This document shows, one piece after another, positions 50,413 through 60,100 of a stretch of DNA of 64,000 bases. The notes beneath the pieces were generated by a model, which was not told the origin of the DNA, did not search any database, and saw only the letters and a list, made by a program, of their open reading frames with translations. Positions within the stretch are counted from its first letter, which is position 1, and every line of letters begins with the position of its first letter. Source of the DNA: Semisulcospira habei (Eukaryota; Mollusca; Gastropoda; Semisulcospiridae); the NCBI GenBank assembly GCA_036245525.1, contig BTPG01000006.1:94768072-94832071 (forward strand). The letters run 5' to 3'. The translations under genes and the position numbers were made by a program.

Positions 50413-51615
50413 TATTCCTACTCCAGTAAGGCCAATTACCAATGCAGTTCTCTCGGATTCATGTGTGTCAGGGGTTGACTGTACTGGTTGTATAGCTGTT
50501 GGAGCAAGGGAAGTAATCACTTGTAATGTTTTTTTCAACTGTACGTGCACAGTTGTTCCTCCTAAATTTACAGATTTATTGAGACCTAGTTTTTGATCAC
50601 TCCCAGCAACAATGATTTCATTATTATAATTTGTTATTGTACCCATTTGGAGTTGAAGGTCAGATGGTAACATGTATAACCCAGTGCCAACTACAAAGTC
50701 AACTTTTGATCTGGCATATCTGAGTACATCTTGGTAACGCTGTATGCTTGATGGGAGATCAACTGATGAATTTACTGAATCTTCAAGATTAGCGAGAAAC
50801 TGTTTTTGTGTTTCAAATTTACCACTTCCATTCAGAATATTAGATTTTGTTAATGATTGTGCACCTAATATACACCAGACATATGTTCTGATAGACTCAT
50901 TTACGCGCTCGACTCCTGCTTGAGTAAATCCGTCACTCCTGTCCAAGACAAATGTTGACCATGCGTTAGATTGTTTCTGTTCTATTGAGCCTAACCAGAC
51001 TTGTGATTTTGATGAGAATGAAGTGTAGGGAGGCCAGTAATCTTGAGGGTATTGTCTATGACTCAAAGCGTAATACAGTGTTCCCATGCCTTTGTGATCA
51101 TCAAGTTTTTGTGTGAAGTCATACTTAGTGCTTATGTTAAATTCATTACAGATGCGTTCAAATGCTTTCATATCCATGGGGTTGTTAAACCTGTTAAAAC
51201 TGGATTCAGTGGGTAGTGGTGTATGCAGTTCTGACAGTATACGTCTAAGCTGGTAATAAACATGGAAACGATACACAGACCTAATCAGTTTGTTTGAGTG
51301 ATTCAAATGGTCTGTAAATGAAACACCACAGCCTGTAGTAGAACACAGTATGGCAAAGTTAAGTTGGTTTTGAAACATCTGTAGTGGACTTGAAGACCAC
51401 TTTCTTGCAGTAGCATCGTCTGTTATTGGAGGGTTTAGGTAATGATCAAAAGGATTGGGTACTTTGACTTGGAATAGATCTTGTTCAGACACAGCAATAT
51501 CAAGCTGATTTAACTGAATTATTTTCTGTTCATAAGTAGGGGCGACATTATATTTAGCATCTACATTAAATTGAAATGCGTTTGTAGTGGTAATGGTTGG
51601 TGATTTAAATTCCAT
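50389..51615 (-). CDS. Polinton B conserved protein (408 residues), C-terminal membrane segment
   Basis: Its ATG lies in CACATAAAAAAAGGATGG on the minus strand, facing the minor capsid gene across a short spacer. The protein is mostly soluble (NPFDHYLNPPITDD, YRFHVYYQLRRILSELH, YPQDYWPPYTSFSSKSQVWL) with a terminal hydrophobic helix ALVIGLTGVGILLLYLFH. No family was recognised beyond being a conserved Polinton-type frame. A tail-anchored virion component is possible. Confidence 0.72.
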   Translation of the reverse strand: MEFKSPTITTTNAFQFNVDAKYNVAPTYEQKIIQLNQLDIAVSEQDLFQVKVPNPFDHYLNPPITDDATARKWSSSPLQMFQNQLNFAILCSTTGCGVSFTDHLNHSNKLIRSVYRFHVYYQLRRILSELHTPLPTESSFNRFNNPMDMKAFERICNEFNISTKYDFTQKLDDHKGMGTLYYALSHRQYPQDYWPPYTSFSSKSQVWLGSIEQKQSNAWSTFVLDRSDGFTQAGVERVNESIRTYVWCILGAQSLTKSNILNGSGKFETQKQFLANLEDSVNSSVDLPSSIQRYQDVLRYARSKVDFVVGTGLYMLPSDLQLQMGTITNYNNEIIVAGSDQKLGLNKSVNLGGTTVHVQLKKTLQVITSLAPTAIQPVQSTPDTHESERTALVIGLTGVGILLLYLFH

Positions 51616-51638
51616 CCTTTTTTTATGTGATAATAAAA

Positions 51639-52352
51639 ATGTTTATAACCTTAACAAATATTGACACAAGCAAACCAATGTGGTTAACTAATGGGATTGA
51701 TAATCGTGATGGTAGCAAGGCTGTAGCTATCCATGAAATGTTCTACACAGTAAAGTGGTTTAATGTAACGGATGATGAAAATTATTCTGTAAGTGGAACT
51801 CTTGATGGTATTGAGAAGGGTGATACTTTACGAGCCAGATATTATGACTTTTGTACTTTAGCTGAATGGCTTCAAAATGAATTTAAAATTAAAGCAACTT
51901 TAAACCCAGCTAATTTACTTGTTTCAGTTGATTTTCCGAAAAGTGGTCAGTTTTCTTTATCAATTAGTCTTTTATTATTACTTGGATTTTTTAAAACAAT
52001 AACACATCCAGATGAAGATTGGTCACAATCAGTTGGTAGTCTACTATCACCAAAAAAACCAAGAATAACTGGCAGATATCCTGTTCATTTGTCAGTACAC
52101 ACAGTGCTAAATGTTCATTTGAAAGAACTGAACACTACTGAAAATGTACACAATGGAAAGCCTTCAACTTTGTTAAGATGCTTGCCGACTGGAACTGCCC
52201 CATATTGTGAAAATGTGGTTGCTAGATTTCCTAATTCTCAGTTTAAAAAATTAGGTTCTAGTTTCTTTGAATCATTGTGCTTATCTGTAACTAATCAGAA
52301 TGGTAAACCAGTTGTAATGCATGATTTTTATGTTGTTTTGGAAATTAAATAA
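51639..52352 (+). CDS. Polinton B probable minor capsid (penton-type, single jelly-roll) protein
   Basis: The start at 51639 follows ATAATAAAAATG, the same element as at the major capsid gene; an upstream in-frame ATG is ignored. The protein has 237 residues. The C-terminal part, STLLRCLPTGTAPYC, FKKLGSSFFESLCLSVTNQN and VVMHDFYVVLEIK, is the layout seen in minor capsid proteins of Polintons and virophages. It probably forms the vertices of the particle. The assignment is by motif memory and context, not by structure. Confidence 0.65.
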   Translation: MFITLTNIDTSKPMWLTNGIDNRDGSKAVAIHEMFYTVKWFNVTDDENYSVSGTLDGIEKGDTLRARYYDFCTLAEWLQNEFKIKATLNPANLLVSVDFPKSGQFSLSISLLLLLGFFKTITHPDEDWSQSVGSLLSPKKPRITGRYPVHLSVHTVLNVHLKELNTTENVHNGKPSTLLRCLPTGTAPYCENVVARFPNSQFKKLGSSFFESLCLSVTNQNGKPVVMHDFYVVLEIK

Positions 52353-52372
52353 TTTTATTTTTGTTTATAAAA

Positions 52373-53257
52373 ATGAGTGGTCTTGGTCCAAAGCCGAGAA
52401 TCATACCAGTTGCGTGTCCAGTAACAGAGTTGAAAGATTTGGCAGACGTACAGGATTTTGAGAAAGAGGGAGAAATTGGAGAAATATATGGTTTTGAACT
52501 TGATTCCTATGGCATGTACAAGAGAAAAGTAATTGTTGACATGAAAGATGGTGAAAGACAGATTCCTAAACTTGGTCAGCTACGTGATGTTACTGTGCCT
52601 GTTGCGCCTAATCTTGTAAATAATGTGCCCTACAACTTAATACATGTGGGTACTAAATGGGTTGTTTCACCTGTACCGGCACCACCACCCACAATTGACT
52701 GGGACATAAAGATTGAATTTATTAGTCCTTATGTATACGCTGATGATGAAGGCGCCTTAGTGTTTAGGAAGGTTGTTAATTCTGGGCCGCTTATTGTAAG
52801 CCTTGTTCCAAGTTTTGCCCTAGACAACAATAGCAGAGAAAAACTGAAAGTTGAAAATTATGAGAAACGAAGATATCTTCTTACAACTAGAAAGGGTAGA
52901 TCAGATACTTCTGTTGTGTTTATGCCAGCAAGCTTAGTCGTGGCTAGAGAAGCGACAATAGTATTTGAAATTATCATGAAATCTGTTGCTACTGCTAAAG
53001 AGGCTCAAATTGCACAAGGAATTAAACTTACATGGGATGAAACAGTATCAGAATCATCAAAGGTCTTTATTGCTATTACAAAAAATAATGATGTTATTAA
53101 TGTTTCGAGCAGTATTCCAGCTGTCAAGGTGGTGGTTGACAAAACAACTTTTGTTCGTCTAACTTACATAAACCTTGAACACATTGATCTTGTTGCATTT
53201 TATTATGCCAGCAAATTGTATAATTTTGAAGAGTTGCAAAATGTAATTGCTGATTAA
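52373..53257 (+). CDS. Polinton B conserved protein (294 residues), unknown
   Basis: The start at 52373 follows TTATAAAAATG. The product is beta-rich with a proline linker SPVPAPPPTIDWDIKIEFIS. It contains a repeated strand pattern (VRLTYINLEHIDLVAFYYAS). No catalytic motif or membrane segment is seen. Located between the minor capsid gene and a SINE-broken gene, it may be a virion or fibre-like protein; this is a guess from position. Confidence 0.7.
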   Translation: MSGLGPKPRIIPVACPVTELKDLADVQDFEKEGEIGEIYGFELDSYGMYKRKVIVDMKDGERQIPKLGQLRDVTVPVAPNLVNNVPYNLIHVGTKWVVSPVPAPPPTIDWDIKIEFISPYVYADDEGALVFRKVVNSGPLIVSLVPSFALDNNSREKLKVENYEKRRYLLTTRKGRSDTSVVFMPASLVVAREATIVFEIIMKSVATAKEAQIAQGIKLTWDETVSESSKVFIAITKNNDVINVSSSIPAVKVVVDKTTFVRLTYINLEHIDLVAFYYASKLYNFEELQNVIAD

Positions 53258-53277
53258 AAAAATATTTGTCATAAAAA

Positions 53278-54290
53278 ATGGTGAACTTGTATCCACAAAT
53301 ACCACCTGAGCCTATTGAGCGTGATAAAACATTAAAGGCAGATTCATTTCGTTTAATGAATATTACAGAAGCGTTGAAGTATTTGGAAGAAGAACAAGCA
53401 AAATACTCGAGGTGTAAACGCCGTTACAATACGATTGATTGATTGATTGTACATTGCTTAACGTCCCGACAGCAACAAGGCTTTCTCAGGACGTGCCTGC
53501 ACTGCTTGTGAAAAAAAAAAAAATAAACAGAACATTGAATGTATGTTGCCAGCCGGTCAAATACATTAAATAAACCTAACACATGGGGCCTAAATAAAGC
53601 TAAGACCATTTAGCAACACACATCCAATATCAAGAGCTACAGGCAGTGCAGACAGTAGGGAGAGTTTTAAAAAGGCAAATACAGGTGAATGGACAAAGGG
53701 TAGACAGAAACACATGCCCCAGAATAGAGAGAAAAACCCACCCTGTGGGGCTGACCAGGGTGACCCTGGGAACTAAAAAATACCTAACCCCACCCAAGTC
53801 CCCCAGGGCAGACCCGGGTGGGGGTCGTTACAATACGGTTTTCAATTCTGTACACAACACATCAATGGCCATGGGGGTGGTTTCAGCCGGATTATCTGTA
53901 GGAGGTATAACTCCTTTTGCAACGGGGGTGGGAAGTGTTATAGGAATTGCTGTTGAAGGTATTGGTCTTGTCACAAGTCTAGCATGCTTTGGTATGGAAG
54001 CCATTAACAAAAGATTTTATATGAAGTTGCAGAAGCATGAAGCATTAAGTACGCTCGCAGCAGCTAAGCTGACGAGTATAAAACTTATTATTAGTAAGGC
54101 TTTGGAAAATAATGAAATTGATGACGAAGAATTTAAGCGAGTCCAGGATGATTTGGCCAACTATAAACAACAAAAATCTGAAATACAGAATAAGATGCGT
54201 AGTCAGGCTGTAAATGTTGAAGAGCTAAAGAAATCTTTTTTAGAACAAGGAAAAAAGATAGGCGTAGAAGAAACTATGAAAAAAGTTTGA
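53278..54290 (+). pseudogene. Polinton B hydrophobic/coiled-coil gene broken by a SINE
   Basis: Starts at the ATG in CATAAAAAATG. After 52 codons it is interrupted at 53434 by the SINE-like element and resumes at 53826, with 12-bp duplications CGTTACAATACG (53422-53433 and 53826-53837). The frame is unaffected once the element and one duplication are ignored. The second part has a glycine-rich hydrophobic region (VSAGLSVGGITPFATGVG, GIAVEGIGLVTSLACFGM) and a C-terminal coiled coil. It closes with TGA at 54288 after an A6 run. The -1 frame stays open for 41 more codons and ends PSAPPPDYY. Confidence 0.8.
53434..53825 (-). mobile_element. SINE-like retroposon, copy 3
   Basis: 392 bp, the same sequence as at 16299 and 33435, with an expanded ATTG tail run (53434-53447). 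Flanked by a perfect 12-bp duplication. It is the clearest of the three copies because the coding frame of the host gene proves the boundaries. Confidence 0.88.
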
Positions 54291-54418
54291 GAACTTACAA
54301 GCAAGTAACGATAGGTTTTGGTAATCCATTATTTTTGTCATACACTTCGCAAAGAGATGTCATGCCTGCTCATTTGACGCCATCAGCTCCACCACCAGAT
54401 TATTACTAAAAAAAAGTT
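54291..54418 (+). other. Alternative-frame tail with PSAP and PPxY motifs
   Basis: Immediately after the TGA, the -1 frame reads through SLRTYKQVTIGFGNPLF and on to APPPDYY and TAA at 54416-54418. There is no start codon just upstream in that frame except one deep inside, so it would need a -1 shift at the A6 run or represents a 1-nt indel in this copy. Confidence 0.45.
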
Positions 54419-54593
54419 TTCTTATTGTCCTTGTAACTTGAGAAATCTGTCCGAGTGTCTTATGACTTGGGTTAAGAACTTATGATAACTAACGTCAAAG
54501 TTACTTGTAAGTTGTAGGTAACTTTGAAATTAGTTATCAAGTAAGATCATAAGTTATTCACAGGTAAAGTTTTTTTTTTTTTTCATTATAAAA
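54419..54593. other. AT-rich intergenic with GTAAGTT/AAGTTACT inverted repeats
   Basis: No frame. ACTTATGATAACTAACGTCAAAGTTACTTG faces GTAACTTTGAAATTAGTTATCA around GTAAGTTGTAG, an imperfect inverted repeat at about 54475-54560, ending in a T-run and TTATAAAAATG at the next gene. It could be a transcription terminator or promoter region. Confidence 0.4.
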
Positions 54594-55121
54594 ATGAATC
54601 AAGACGAATTACTTCTTCTAAACGATATCTGTGCTGTAGAGAACAAAGACGTAGACTCCAAAAAACAGCGGCTTTTGTCTGTAATTGTCTCAGGCAAATC
54701 AAAGACTTATCTAGGAAGACAATACATGATAGAGGATATTGAATCTCTAACCTCTGACGAGCTAATCAAGCTTCATTCTAAATATGAAAACCACATTGCC
54801 TCACTAATGACACGTGATTTAAGCAGGTCTATAATATTCCTATATACAAAAGCTGTAAGTCATTTGATACCTGTGGATAGTGACAGTCTATCACACGACC
54901 TTGAAAGCAATCCTATTGTTTCAAGTTCAATTGGTAAATTAGCATGTGTCATGTTTTACAAGTTTGGAAATTACCTTGCACCTGTCGTAACCCTTCTTGT
55001 TACTGGGAGTCATATTGATTTTTCGAAAATAAATTTTACTGCAGAAGAAAATGGACGAAACCCAGGCGACTCCACAACTGAACCCTGTTTTGACACAGGT
55101 TCAAACTGTGACGAAGACTAA
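54594..55121 (+). CDS. Polinton B conserved protein (175 residues), unknown
   Basis: The ATG is in CATTATAAAAATG. The product starts MNQDELLLLNDICAVENKD and has a basic segment (SGKSKTYLGRQYMIEDIESL) and a hydrophobic stretch LACVMFYKFGNYLAPVVTLL near the C-terminus, then an acidic end. Its 3' end overlaps the next gene by 71 nt in another frame. No family was recognised. Confidence 0.7.
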   Translation: MNQDELLLLNDICAVENKDVDSKKQRLLSVIVSGKSKTYLGRQYMIEDIESLTSDELIKLHSKYENHIASLMTRDLSRSIIFLYTKAVSHLIPVDSDSLSHDLESNPIVSSSIGKLACVMFYKFGNYLAPVVTLLVTGSHIDFSKINFTAEENGRNPGDSTTEPCFDTGSNCDED

Positions 55122-55500
55122 AAGTCCAGGCCGTGTTGATGCTGGAAAAAGATTAGCTGAATATAATAGGCAAAAAAAATTACAGCTTAAGGCACAAACA
55201 GAAAAGACTCATGTAACTGATCCACCGTCAGGATCGTCAGGACCTGTGTCAGTACCGTCACACCTTCATGAAAGTGAGAGACAAACAACTAAGTCTGACC
55301 CTGACCCCGAACCTCAAACAACAAAATATGTAGTTGCCGGATTTGTTGTCGGATTTGGTTACGTAGGTTATCAATTATACAAAAAATACAAACCACAGAC
55401 TCGTACAGTGACCAAAAAATCAGACACTCCAAAAACAAAACCAGAAGTCGCCACATTACCAGTAACATCCAAAGCCGTTGACCCATTTTTTATGCAGTAA
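55051..55500 (+). CDS. Polinton B small membrane protein (149 residues)
   Basis: Contains PGRVDAGKRLAEYNRQKKL, a Pro/Ser-rich linker, then a glycine/aromatic-rich membrane segment YVVAGFVVGFGYVGYQLY with a basic KKYK end. A single-pass type topology is likely. The overlap with the previous gene suggests coupled expression. Function unknown. Confidence 0.72.
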   Translation: MDETQATPQLNPVLTQVQTVTKTKSPGRVDAGKRLAEYNRQKKLQLKAQTEKTHVTDPPSGSSGPVSVPSHLHESERQTTKSDPDPEPQTTKYVVAGFVVGFGYVGYQLYKKYKPQTRTVTKKSDTPKTKPEVATLPVTSKAVDPFFMQ

Positions 55501-55535
55501 ATAAAAATATTATTTTAATTTTTCTTGCCTAAGAA

Positions 55536-55766
55536 ATGAACGACTCAAAAAATTTAATGAACCTTGTGTATCACTCTGCCGTAATCAGCGGATTAGCAGT
55601 AGCTTATTCTATGCTGGGAAAAAGTCTACTCAAAATGAAATCAGCAGACCTCAGTAGACTCGATTTCGAAGACAGCACTAAGCTAATTGTAGTTGTTACA
55701 GCGTCGATTGCGACAAAAGACTTTCTTGTCAAGCAGGGAATTATTCCTGAAAATGTTTCTATGTAA
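55536..55766 (+). CDS. Polinton B small conserved protein (76 residues)
   Basis: Starts MNDSKNLMNLVYHSAVISGL. One moderately hydrophobic helix (AVISGLAVAYSMLGKSLL) and a second (TKLIVVVTASIATKDFL) are visible. Lies in a compact run of same-strand genes. Unknown role; small membrane-associated virion proteins occur in relatives. Confidence 0.65.
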   Translation: MNDSKNLMNLVYHSAVISGLAVAYSMLGKSLLKMKSADLSRLDFEDSTKLIVVVTASIATKDFLVKQGIIPENVSM

Positions 55767-55777
55767 ATAAAAATATT

Positions 55778-56212
55778 ATGGCGACGATAGCTATTATGAT
55801 AGGAGGTGCTATGGTTAATGCTCTGGCATTTAGTGGCTCTAATTATCTCTTTTCAAAAATGGGTAGAGAAGAATCTGCAGAAGAATTAAAACGTCATAAT
55901 GAAGCATCTGAAAAACTTGCTCAAGCCCAGCAAGATTATGAAAAGAATAGAATTGAGAAACTTGATTTCATCAATGAAAAACTCAGGCTTGAAGGTCACG
56001 CACAGCATACGTTTTCAAATACAGACGAAGCAATCCGTGAGTATTTTTTAGTCACGGGTGAAGATATGTCTATCCCAAAACCAAAACTAAGTGACTATTA
56101 CAAACCAAGCACACAACAAAGAAACGGGGAGATAATCTTTGTTCTAGTGGGAATGACATTTGTTTATTTTACAGGAGTTTTCATTGCTAGAAAAAATGGC
56201 AGCCGAAAATAA
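55778..56212 (+). CDS. Polinton B conserved protein (144 residues), two hydrophobic ends
   Basis: An N-terminal hydrophobic segment MATIAIMIGGAMVNALAF, then a coiled coil (ESAEELKRHNEASEKLAQAQ) and a C-terminal hydrophobic helix IIFVLVGMTFVYFTGVFIA with a basic end. Starts at AATAAAAATATTATG. Overlaps the integrase start by 17 nt. Confidence 0.72.
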   Translation: MATIAIMIGGAMVNALAFSGSNYLFSKMGREESAEELKRHNEASEKLAQAQQDYEKNRIEKLDFINEKLRLEGHAQHTFSNTDEAIREYFLVTGEDMSIPKPKLSDYYKPSTQQRNGEIIFVLVGMTFVYFTGVFIARKNGSRK

Positions 56213-57155
56213 ACTATCAAAAATATATTACTCTCCATCAGGCTATTGGAAAGGAGCAACAGCTATTCAGAAATTACATGCCGCTGTGGGCGGAGATATA
56301 ACACTCAATCAAGTCAAGCAATGGTTACAGAGACAGGCAATTTGGCAGATATATTTACCTGCTCCAAGAAAAATAACAAGACCCCATTTTGGAAACACTA
56401 CCCCAAATGACACACACCAAATGGACCTCCTGTTCTTACCACATGACACAATAAGAAAGAAACGATACAAGTATGCACTGACTGTTGTAGACATTGCTTC
56501 AAGGTATAAAGACGCTGAACCCATATCTGACAAAACAGCCAGTACAGTTGCTACAGCATTAACAAAAATATATGGTCGAGGCCCTTTAAGATACCCCAGA
56601 CTAGTGCAGGTTGATGACGGATCAGAATTCAAAGGTGCAGTTAATCAGTTATTTGCTAAGCATGGCGTACTGGTCAGACGCGGTATTCCAGGTGTGCACA
56701 GATCACAGGCAATTGTAGAAAATTTCAATAAACAGTTGTCAGAGAGACTTTTCAGTTACCAGTATTCTAAGGAACTCATGCATGACACCCGTAACACTGA
56801 GTGGGTAAAGAGATTACCACATGTGATAAAAGCAATGAACAATGAAGGACACCCTAAGCCTGCTGATGCTATTAAATTGAAAACAATTGCAGAGCCAAAA
56901 AAAGGGCCAACCCCACCTCCAGACACAAGTTTATTTACCAAACAGGTGAGATATTTATATCAACCAGGGGAGGCTGAGAACGACGACAGACGCAGGGCGA
57001 CAGACCCCATCTGGTCAACATCTGTTCATAATATAAAAAAAATAATCCCTGGTCCAGACGCAACAATATATTATCTGTATGAGCCTGCGCCTCAGAGGGC
57101 ATTTGTCAGAGAAGAATTACAGATTATTCCCCCAGACACCGTTACGCATTTTTAA
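56196..57155 (+). CDS. Polinton B integrase (retroviral-type DDE with C-terminal domain)
   Basis: The start at 56196 (MAAENKLSKIYYS) follows GCTAGAAAAA; the frame is open further up but overlaps the previous gene. The catalytic triad is visible: D77 in HQMDLLFLP, D140 in VDDGSEFKG and E175 in SQAIVENFNK, with 34 residues between the last two. RYKYALTVVDIASRY is typical of rve domains. The C-terminal 70 residues (SVHNIKKIIPGPDATIYYLY) resemble the chromodomain-like segment of Polinton integrases. It would insert the linear genome with a 6-bp duplication. Converges with the polymerase gene (14-nt overlap). Confidence 0.92.
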   Translation: MAAENKLSKIYYSPSGYWKGATAIQKLHAAVGGDITLNQVKQWLQRQAIWQIYLPAPRKITRPHFGNTTPNDTHQMDLLFLPHDTIRKKRYKYALTVVDIASRYKDAEPISDKTASTVATALTKIYGRGPLRYPRLVQVDDGSEFKGAVNQLFAKHGVLVRRGIPGVHRSQAIVENFNKQLSERLFSYQYSKELMHDTRNTEWVKRLPHVIKAMNNEGHPKPADAIKLKTIAEPKKGPTPPPDTSLFTKQVRYLYQPGEAENDDRRRATDPIWSTSVHNIKKIIPGPDATIYYLYEPAPQRAFVREELQIIPPDTVTHF

Positions 57156-60100
57156 TCATTTCATCAACTAACTCATTGATTAGTTCATCAACCAGTTCAT
57201 CAGCTATTTCTTCAGATAACTTGAGTCTGTAATGACCTGGTGCATAAGCTTTCTCCTTACTGAAAAACACTCGTTTCGTGTCCCCTACTGCTAGAGACTT
57301 CTTTTGTGTTTGAATCATTTCAATATTGTGTCTATTTGACCTCAGTGTTTTGTTTGGATAATCAGGCATCAGTTCTCCATCTAACACTTTCTTGTAATGT
57401 TCATGACGGATGTCTTTATTTTTTATTGCTGTTTTTTTGATACCTTTGGCTTTGGATTGACTACCCTTTTGATGCAGTATAGAATACATTTTTGATCTCA
57501 GTCCAACGTACTCAACTATTGGCACACCATTTAGTTCATCCTTAAACTTTCCAGGCACTTTCTTGTTTTGTGTGCTGTACAGCGGGTGATCTTTAGGGTA
57601 ATCAGATGTGTCATACATGTGTAACTCTGTTTTCATGTCTTCATAAAAGTCTTCAGTACACACATCAATGATCATAGAGTCAGTGTCAGTGTATAGCAGA
57701 CGACAGTCAGGATATTTTGGTTTGAAGTAATCATAATAAAATTCAAGCATCAACAGTTTTGACAACTCAAGAATTGCCATACCAATGAATACTGGCTTGT
57801 CTAGTTTAACAATCTTTTTTTTGAGTGACACTGCATACAATGATGAATGAAATTCTTTGTACCCTGTGTACTGTGGCTTACCTGTAAGTTTAATTGCACC
57901 TGATTCAGTTGTAACCAGTCTCACATCTTTGCGGTGATGAGGATTTTCCATCGTCTTACCAAAACAGGCATTGTTCATAAGCTTAAAGAAGTCTTTGTCA
58001 AATGCAGTGTTGCCGTCTCTGGCACGAAGGGTTGTGTTCTTCATTATGTAATCTTTCATGAAAGCACTCTGATCAAATTGAATTCCTCTGTGAACTTTCT
58101 TTAGTACTAACCCATGTCTGATGTAAAACTGCAACAAGCGGTAGTGGCAAACGTAATTAAATTTGTCATTCAGATTGGGTACAAGTTTGGTGTCTTCTTT
58201 TTTCCCTGTCAAACTCATTTTCTCAACTGCTAATGGATAATCATTGTGGTAATCATGTAGATGGTGTGGGTACTCCAGGTCTACTTCAAAGATCCAACCC
58301 TTTTCATCATTTTGACCTCGAGCCATAATATATTTTGTTAATTTTTTTATGCCATACTGTGACAAATCATACAAACAAAAGTTTTTTAATGGTAATAATT
58401 CACACATCGCGAATCCGTACAAATTGTTAGCGTCCACGTACATAATAAATGACCTTGACATTGAGGGGTCAAAGTCGTCAAGATATTTATTATTTGCCTT
58501 GGCATAATTATTTGCTGCTAAACTAATGCCCCCCCTCAATCCACGTTCCACCATTTCACCCATCGTACGATCAGACAACAGGTCTATAAATATCTTACTG
58601 GATTTCAAAAATGCATCCCATGTCATGCCAGGACTAGTGATGTAGCAAGCTGGGTCAAGACTGTAATGTAACAAACCCTTCTCACGGTAACTTTCAAATA
58701 CATCTGCTAGCAAGCAAACGTCAGCTTTCAAGTACTGGTCATGGTAGTCACCAATTGTCTGACATCCTAACTTCCCCCATGCATCAAGTGCGTGTTGATA
58801 TTCAGAGTCAGAAATACCTTTACCAGTTAGTGTAGAATAAAATTTCTCTTTTGGTGGCAGTCTTGTTTCTTCAAAAACTACCCAGTCACTGATGTACTCA
58901 TATGGATAGACTCCTTTCTTAATCAAGTCTGGCTCAAAATATTTACTTGTTATTGGATACTCAGTCAGTCCTTCTGCCAGACTAGCCAACCCTAAAGACA
59001 GATGTTGCATAGAGTCATAAAATGCTAATTTGTCTAACCTAAAAGTCAAGTATTTCTCAGTTGTCTGGGCAATACAACTAATTTTTCTGTAAGACTCATC
59101 AACAGCCTGCATGATGATGTGTGAATCATATCCCTTCAGATTGTGGAAAAAGATTGGTAACTTATATGTCTTAGGATCTGTTTTTAATAACAAGTTACAA
59201 TTGTTATGTGCAGCGCCTCTGTAACATCCAGTTATGTGATCATGGTCACGAACTTTATCACCCCCCAGAGGCTGTTCACAAATCCAACACATCTCAGCTG
59301 TATCAAATTTCAGTTTGTCTTCTTCTGTCATCACCAAAGGCATCTGACATGTTGTGAGATACTGTACTACCTGACTATACAGATGTCTCATTTCTGTTAA
59401 AAACAGACATGCTGCATTTTCACCTCTGTAGATAACAGGCTCTGAATGAAGACCGTCTGACCTAACAATAATGTATCCAAAAGAACACACCACTTGGTCA
59501 CTCAATTTTATAATCTTTGGTAATGACTCTGGAATTGGACCTTCATATGGAACGACGAGTGATTCAAAATCTGCGTATACTACAAACGGCAGCTTTTGTT
59601 GATTCCCATAGTTTTTAAAATACACTTGACTACCAGACTCTGGATACTTAAGTACAGTTTGTATGTCATCAGCTGACCTACAATGTAGAATGTGTTTATG
59701 TGCCACTGCAATAGAGGAGAATCTTTGTAAACATCTCTTACACACTTCCTGTTTACCATTATGTTTTGATACATGATTATGAATTAGACGTGACATATTT
59801 CTGATAATTGTGTAGTGAAAGTTATCACCAGAGCTTATTAGCAACATATCAACATGTTTATCTTCTGACTGTCCATATGTTGGGGCAATTGGTGATACTC
59901 TAATTGGCTGTAACTTATTCTCTGACTCATTTTCCCACACATACACATTCACAGATATACCAGGATTTAGTTTTTCAAACAAGTCTATGTCCTCTATTTT
60001 AACAGGGAACTCAATGCCACTGAAGTTGAGTTTGTTTATAAAATTGGTATAGTTAGATACACGTTCAGGTTTTGTTTTTACAAAATGAAGTTTAGAAAGC

